NCBI GenBank assembly: GCA_023422835.1
Contig: JAFAGI010000012.1
Coordinates: 62,001 to 126,000 of the forward strand
Source of the DNA: Bacteroidota bacterium
GTDB lineage: Bacteria > Bacteroidota > Bacteroidia > Chitinophagales > Chitinophagaceae
Reading direction: 5' to 3'
DNA: 64,000 bases
Shown here: positions 59,683-64,000 of the stretch, in pieces
Position numbering within the stretch: the first letter of the stretch is position 1
Layout of the letters: the number at the start of each line of letters is the position of its first letter
Made by a program: the position numbers and the translations under genes
The notes under the pieces: model-generated
Told to the model about the DNA's origin: nothing
Databases searched by the model: none
The model's input: the letters and a program-made list of their open reading frames with translations, nothing else

Positions 59683-62600
59683 TTAAAATTTAAAGTTTAA
59701 GCCAACGGTTAATGTTCTGGGCAAAGGGTAATGTGTGCCGTCTGAGCTGGCCATTTCCGGATCCCAAACTTTTACCTTATCCCAAACCAGTAGATTATAA
59801 GCCAGTAAATAAATACGGGAACTTGATAAGCCTAATTTGTTAACAATTCTGGTTGGAACAGAATAACCCATTTCTAATGTTTTGAAACGCAGATAAGAAC
59901 CATCTCGCATCCAGAATGTAGATGCGCGATAATTATTGGGACTGCCACCATAACTTAATCTCGGGTATTTGGCATTCGGATTTTCGGTAGCAGGATCTCC
60001 TGAAATATCCCTTGATATCCACCTGCTGCCCGGAGACGTTACTTCGGTTAGGATATTTCCCCAGCCGCCCTCAATAAACGGATAGACAGTTGGTCCATTC
60101 AGGAAATAGGTAGATCTGCCGGCTCCCTGAAATAACAGATTCACGTCCAAACCTTTCCAGGAAACAGACATGCCCATACCGTATTCAACTGCAGGCCTGT
60201 GGCTGGCGCCGATAGGCACCACATCATCACCATTAATAACGCCGTCACCGTTTACATCTTTGTACTTTATGTCTCCGGGCATATAAGCTCCAAAGGTTTG
60301 CCTTGGACTATTTCTTATTTCCTCGTAGTCTTTAAATAAGCCTAACGCTATTAGGCCTCTGCTTTGTTCTGCTCTAAAGCCTTCCTGCATTAAATAAGGA
60401 TAGTAGTTTTCCTGCTCGTCTCTGGCAAGAACCTGATTCTTATAATAAGTAATATTACCTCTTAGCGTTAAACCAACTTCTCCGAGTCTTTTATTAAACT
60501 CAATGCGGCCATCAAATCCTCTGTTATCCATCATACCCACATTTGCCCAGGGCAAAATCCTTTCCCAATATCCTTCAGGCGCTCCCTGCGGGTCAACCCA
60601 CCTTTCAGGTATTCCTAAAATAAGGGGCAATTGTCCTCTTATCATATAAATATTGCTACGCGTTTCCTGGAAAATATCTATAGTAAAAGAGAGCATGTTT
60701 TGGAGTATATTTACATCTAAACCCAGGTTTTGCTTGCGGGCGATTTCCCAGGTAAGCGCATCTGAAGCTACCTGGGTGTAGCCTAAAGGTGCATAAGTAT
60801 TAGGATTACCCGGTTCTCCAAAATTAAAATGGTGAATCAATTCATTTTTATCATTTCTTCTATAGTCTATTGAGCTTAAATAAGCAAACCTGTTATTGCC
60901 AAAATAATCATTGCCTACTTCGCCTATAGAATAACGTATCTTGAACAAGTCTAACCAGCCAATATTGTCTTTAATAAATTTTTCTTCAGCAACATTCCAA
61001 CCCACCGCTATTGCCGGGAAAAAGCCAAATTGATGACCTTTTCTGAAATTTTCAGAGCCGGTATATCCGAAGTTAAATTCGGCAAGATACCTGTTTCTAT
61101 ACCCATACATGGCACGCCCGGAATAAGACAAATTACGACGGGGTATACCATTTTTGATATCAGTACCTACATTCTGGGTCATTCTCACTTCCCTGGCAAA
61201 AGTTTTTATCAAAGCCTCCACATTGTGCTTATTGGCAAAGTTTCTTCCATAGTTCAGCTCCAGCTCTCCCTGGTAGACTCTTTCGCCTTCAGAGTAACTT
61301 TCCTGAAACATTAAAGATTCGGTGGACACCCTGTGCATAATAAGATTCCCGTTTCTATCGCGCCTTCTTTCTACGCTATACTGTTCAGGCCATTTTTTCC
61401 TGTTAATGTTGTTCTTGCTGTCTGCATCAAATGCAATGCGTGCTGTGGCATGAAGCCCTTGCGTAAGTATATCTAATCGCTGGTTTAAAATAACATTGGT
61501 TTCCATCTTATTCTGCCAGTACTCGCGGTAACCGGTCTGTGTAGCTAATACCCAGGGATTGGTTCTGTTACCGGTACCATAAGCAGGCACCAGGCCGTTG
61601 GAATACATAAAAGGGATGGAAACAGGATTTTGACCCAATAAAGAAAACCAGATGTTCTGATCATTCAGCCCGGGAAAATTCTGTTTCTCCAAAAAGCCTG
61701 CAATACCCAATGCCAGTGTAGTTGATTTGGTGATATCCATATCATAATTTACCCTGTAATTCCACCTGTTCATATGTGCATTGGTCTTATAGTCTTTCAA
61801 CGAATTATCCGATTTGTACATACCCCCTTCATCTACATAGCTTGCCGATACAAAATATCTGGCAATGGTAGCGCCCCCTCCCAGGTTTATAGATGCTCTG
61901 TACCTGTTGGCGCCATTTCTTAGCATCTTCTTCTGCCAGTCTACGTTGGGATAAAGATCCGGGTCTAAACCTTCCCTGAACAATTCCAATTCGGTTTCAC
62001 TATATAAGGGCTCTTGGTTTCTGGTGATCTTCGCTTCATTTACTAATTTTGCATAAGTATAGCCGTCCACAAATTCAGGCGTACGCGTACGCGTAGAATA
62101 TCCGTATTCTGCCTTTCCTTCAATATTTATTTTCCCGGTCTTTCCTTTTTTGGTGGTTATAAGTATTGCTCCGTTTGCACCTTTAGATCCGTACAACGCG
62201 GTGGCAGATGCGTCTTTTAATACAGAGAAGGACTGTATATCTTCTATATTAATTTCATTAAAAGGACGTTCGAATCCATCAACCAGTACCAGGGCAGATT
62301 GACTTGCCCCAAAGGTTGATATACCGCGTATCCAAAATTCAGACTGGTTATTTCCCGGCTCCCCGGACAGCTGCATACCAATAATACCTGCCACATTTCC
62401 TTGCAAAGCATTCGTGATATTGGAAGTAGGTGTTCTAAGCTGGTCTACATCAACCGTTGTAATAGCGCCTACTACGGTTGCTTTGCGTTGTGCGCCTGCT
62501 GCAGTAACAACAACTTCGTTTAAAACGCTTGAATCCGATGCGATCATTACAATGTTTACCAATTCTCTTGTACCAATCTTCACCTCCTGAGTGCGGTAAC

Positions 62601-62832
62601 CGACATGCGAAAAAATGAGCGTACTGTTCGGCTCGGCTTTTAGATTGTATTGCCCGTTCTCATTGGTAATCGTCCCGGTAACCCTGTCTTTAACAGCAAT
62701 ACTGACTCCTGCAACAGTTGCGTTTGTTTCATCTGTAACTGTACCTGTTACTTTTAAGACATCCTGGGCTCTTAGCATTTCAGAAGTTGCTGATAATAGA
62801 AGCAATACTAATAGGAATATATATTTTTTCAT
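59683..62832 (-). CDS. SusC/RagA-family TonB-linked outer-membrane protein
   Basis: A 1049-residue outer-membrane transporter for glycans or other large nutrients. The signal peptide ends near LRAQ. A CarboxypepD_reg-like domain covers about 28-115 (VTGTVTDETNATVAGVSIAV). The plug has the SusC signature VLVDGFERPFNEINIEDIQS, preceded by ALQGNVAGIIGMQLSGEPGN, and VLKDASATALYGSKGANGAI. A long beta-barrel follows, ending TLTVGLNFKF with the terminal Phe. It is the outer-membrane half of the SusCD pair here and would be energised by TonB. Confidence 0.95.
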   Translation of the reverse strand: MKKYIFLLVLLLLSATSEMLRAQDVLKVTGTVTDETNATVAGVSIAVKDRVTGTITNENGQYNLKAEPNSTLIFSHVGYRTQEVKIGTRELVNIVMIASDSSVLNEVVVTAAGAQRKATVVGAITTVDVDQLRTPTSNITNALQGNVAGIIGMQLSGEPGNNQSEFWIRGISTFGASQSALVLVDGFERPFNEINIEDIQSFSVLKDASATALYGSKGANGAILITTKKGKTGKINIEGKAEYGYSTRTRTPEFVDGYTYAKLVNEAKITRNQEPLYSETELELFREGLDPDLYPNVDWQKKMLRNGANRYRASINLGGGATIARYFVSASYVDEGGMYKSDNSLKDYKTNAHMNRWNYRVNYDMDITKSTTLALGIAGFLEKQNFPGLNDQNIWFSLLGQNPVSIPFMYSNGLVPAYGTGNRTNPWVLATQTGYREYWQNKMETNVILNQRLDILTQGLHATARIAFDADSKNNINRKKWPEQYSVERRRDRNGNLIMHRVSTESLMFQESYSEGERVYQGELELNYGRNFANKHNVEALIKTFAREVRMTQNVGTDIKNGIPRRNLSYSGRAMYGYRNRYLAEFNFGYTGSENFRKGHQFGFFPAIAVGWNVAEEKFIKDNIGWLDLFKIRYSIGEVGNDYFGNNRFAYLSSIDYRRNDKNELIHHFNFGEPGNPNTYAPLGYTQVASDALTWEIARKQNLGLDVNILQNMLSFTIDIFQETRSNIYMIRGQLPLILGIPERWVDPQGAPEGYWERILPWANVGMMDNRGFDGRIEFNKRLGEVGLTLRGNITYYKNQVLARDEQENYYPYLMQEGFRAEQSRGLIALGLFKDYEEIRNSPRQTFGAYMPGDIKYKDVNGDGVINGDDVVPIGASHRPAVEYGMGMSVSWKGLDVNLLFQGAGRSTYFLNGPTVYPFIEGGWGNILTEVTSPGSRWISRDISGDPATENPNAKYPRLSYGGSPNNYRASTFWMRDGSYLRFKTLEMGYSVPTRIVNKLGLSSSRIYLLAYNLLVWDKVKVWDPEMASSDGTHYPLPRTLTVGLNFKF

Positions 62833-62931
62833 TTTATATCTTTTATGTTTTTTCTGCTATAAAAAAATCACAGCATGCACATCTCAATATTATATGGCGT
62901 TTTTATAGCTTTTTAATCAATAAGTAAGACA

Positions 62932-64000
62932 CTATTCAGTTGCAATTTTTCTGATGCGGCGATTTTTCATATCTGCTACATAAAATACTCCCTGCTCCTT
63001 ATCATAAATAATACCGTTAGGCTGATCAAATTGAGCATCCCTCAACGCCCCGTCTGCATATCCGTATCTTTCAGGTCTCCCTGCAAATGTGCTTACAATT
63101 CCTTCAGGAGTTACTTTGCGTATACAGTGATTGAAAACATCACATACATAAAAATTATCATACTCATCAAAAGCTCCCTGATGGGGTTCTCTGAACATAG
63201 CATCTGCTCCCACGCCATCTTTATATCCTTGATTATTGATCCTGCCAACAAACAGAACCGGCTGCTCCAAAACCCGGGTTTCCCGATTGTAGCGGGCTTT
63301 TAGTATATAGTTTCTATTTCTTGATACCATTAACGCAAAATCTCCACTTGGAGAAAATTGTATGTTAAACTCCCATTGATTATCGCCAACCCTGTAGAGT
63401 TCTGTTGATGTTCGGGTAGTCCTGTTCCATTTAAAAACCTGTCCATTAGAATAAGAGTTATAGAAAAAGTCCCCGGTTTGCGGCTGCACATCGCCACCAT
63501 TGCATTGCTTGCTAAAAATCAGCGCATTCCACCTGCTAAAATTATCTCCCTTGGTTGCTATCACTGCTGCAAGCTCGTCCCAGTTGCCTGCATCATTGGT
63601 TAAATACATTGTATCATAGGTTGGGTTAAATGAAATTGTCCTGGGCCTTCCCCAGCCGTTACCTGTTCTGAACTTGGTGGTTACGGTCGTAAGCGCAGAA
63701 TCGATCATCCTCAACCCTCTGTATTCTTCCAATAAATAGATATTCTTATGCTGATCAAACTCCAGCCAGTATGGCTCTTCAAACTGAGCTTTTTCAATTG
63801 GCCCATCGACAATTGCCGTTCTGCCGTCTTTATCGGTAAATCCTGCTAAGGTGCTTACAGCCGGCCTGAATATGTAAGTGAAATTTGTAGTAGAAACAAC
63901 CTCTTTTGAAGATCCCTTCGCACCCACTACTATTTTTACGGGGCCAATACCTGCACGTGATGGCACTAAAGCATAAATTGCCGTTCCGCTGGAACCGATA
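62932..64000 (-). CDS. IPT/TIG and NHL-repeat surface protein, C-terminal part
   Basis: Partial: the minus-strand frame runs through the right window edge (the codons up to the edge read IGSSGTAIYALVPSRAG). The N-terminal part seen is the end of an IPT/TIG immunoglobulin-like domain (PVKIVVGAKG). After it come repeated NHL-type propeller blades: DQHKNIYLLEEYRGLRMID, FDEYDNFYVCDVFNHCIRKV with TPEGIVSTFAG, and IYDKEQGVFYVADMKNRRIR at the C-terminus. Such proteins in this position bind or sense glycans at the surface. It is 99 bases upstream of susC and likely in the same transcript. Confidence 0.88.
   Translation of the reverse strand, partial: IGSSGTAIYALVPSRAGIGPVKIVVGAKGSSKEVVSTTNFTYIFRPAVSTLAGFTDKDGRTAIVDGPIEKAQFEEPYWLEFDQHKNIYLLEEYRGLRMIDSALTTVTTKFRTGNGWGRPRTISFNPTYDTMYLTNDAGNWDELAAVIATKGDNFSRWNALIFSKQCNGGDVQPQTGDFFYNSYSNGQVFKWNRTTRTSTELYRVGDNQWEFNIQFSPSGDFALMVSRNRNYILKARYNRETRVLEQPVLFVGRINNQGYKDGVGADAMFREPHQGAFDEYDNFYVCDVFNHCIRKVTPEGIVSTFAGRPERYGYADGALRDAQFDQPNGIIYDKEQGVFYVADMKNRRIRKIATE

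Noticed and set aside
1..64000. CRISPR arrays, insertion sequences with transposases, or prophage genes
   Set aside because: No regularly spaced repeats, transposase, integrase or phage structural genes were seen in any frame.

Overview
The window looks like a chromosomal segment of a Bacteroidota bacterium, most likely from the Chitinophagaceae or a close relative. The signs are SusC/SusD outer-membrane pairs, GLPGLI and DUF2911 proteins, a bacillithiol gene (bshA), a stand-alone SIR2 deacylase, many secreted proteins ending their signal peptides in AQ or SC, and promoters of the Bacteroidota type (TAnnTTTG near -7, sometimes with TTTG about 20 bases upstream). No species assignment can be made from sequence reading alone.

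Positions 1 to about 42,600 are mostly core genes in short operons. From left to right: the start of an enolase-superfamily gene (minus strand, cut by the window edge); a SpoU/TrmH rRNA/tRNA methylase; a TonB protein; a PBP4-type carboxypeptidase coupled to a sirtuin; metZ-like and OsmC genes; rpmH-rnpA-yidD; bshA; glgA-glgC; sucD with a GlsB/YeaQ protein; a small XRE-regulated membrane-protein cluster (13.3-14.8 kb) with a frameshifted paralogue and tandem repeats; a TonB-dependent receptor with a GLPGLI protein; mrp-pyrD-carB, where carB is only the C-terminal half; an LLM oxidoreductase; ychF; folA; a DASS transporter; dnaJ-grpE; a ferredoxin reductase-ferredoxin-MlaE operon; DUF2911; cmk; a SatD-DUF3307 pair behind an array of palindromes; thrS; an MpaB-family oxygenase; two lipoproteins; a DegT aminotransferase with an RmlD reductase; and tRNA-Arg(UCU).

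Beyond the tRNA (about 42.9 kb to the right edge) every gene is on the minus strand and the sequence reads as more A+T-rich. This is a polysaccharide-utilisation-type locus. In transcription order: an IPT/TIG-NHL surface protein (cut by the window edge), SusC, SusD, a DUF4973-type lipoprotein, a decayed DUF4488-like gene, a DUF4965 glutaminase-type protein, a GH127-like enzyme, a GH92-like alpha-mannosidase, a sensor kinase with a beta-propeller input region, its AraC-type response regulator, a basic-secretory-protein metallopeptidase and a GDSL hydrolase. The kinase and regulator, normally one polypeptide in hybrid two-component systems, are two genes overlapping by 4 bp. The GH92/GH127 content suggests a complex mannose- and arabinofuranose-containing glycan, but this is inference.

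The most unusual non-gene feature is a repeat of about 107 bp present four times: two tandem copies at 13.9-14.1 kb, one beside the tRNA at 42.7 kb and one inside the PUL at 57.5 kb. Its outer arms show a compensatory change that suggests a conserved hairpin. Several genes are decayed (13.4, 22.9, 44.7 and 56.0 kb).
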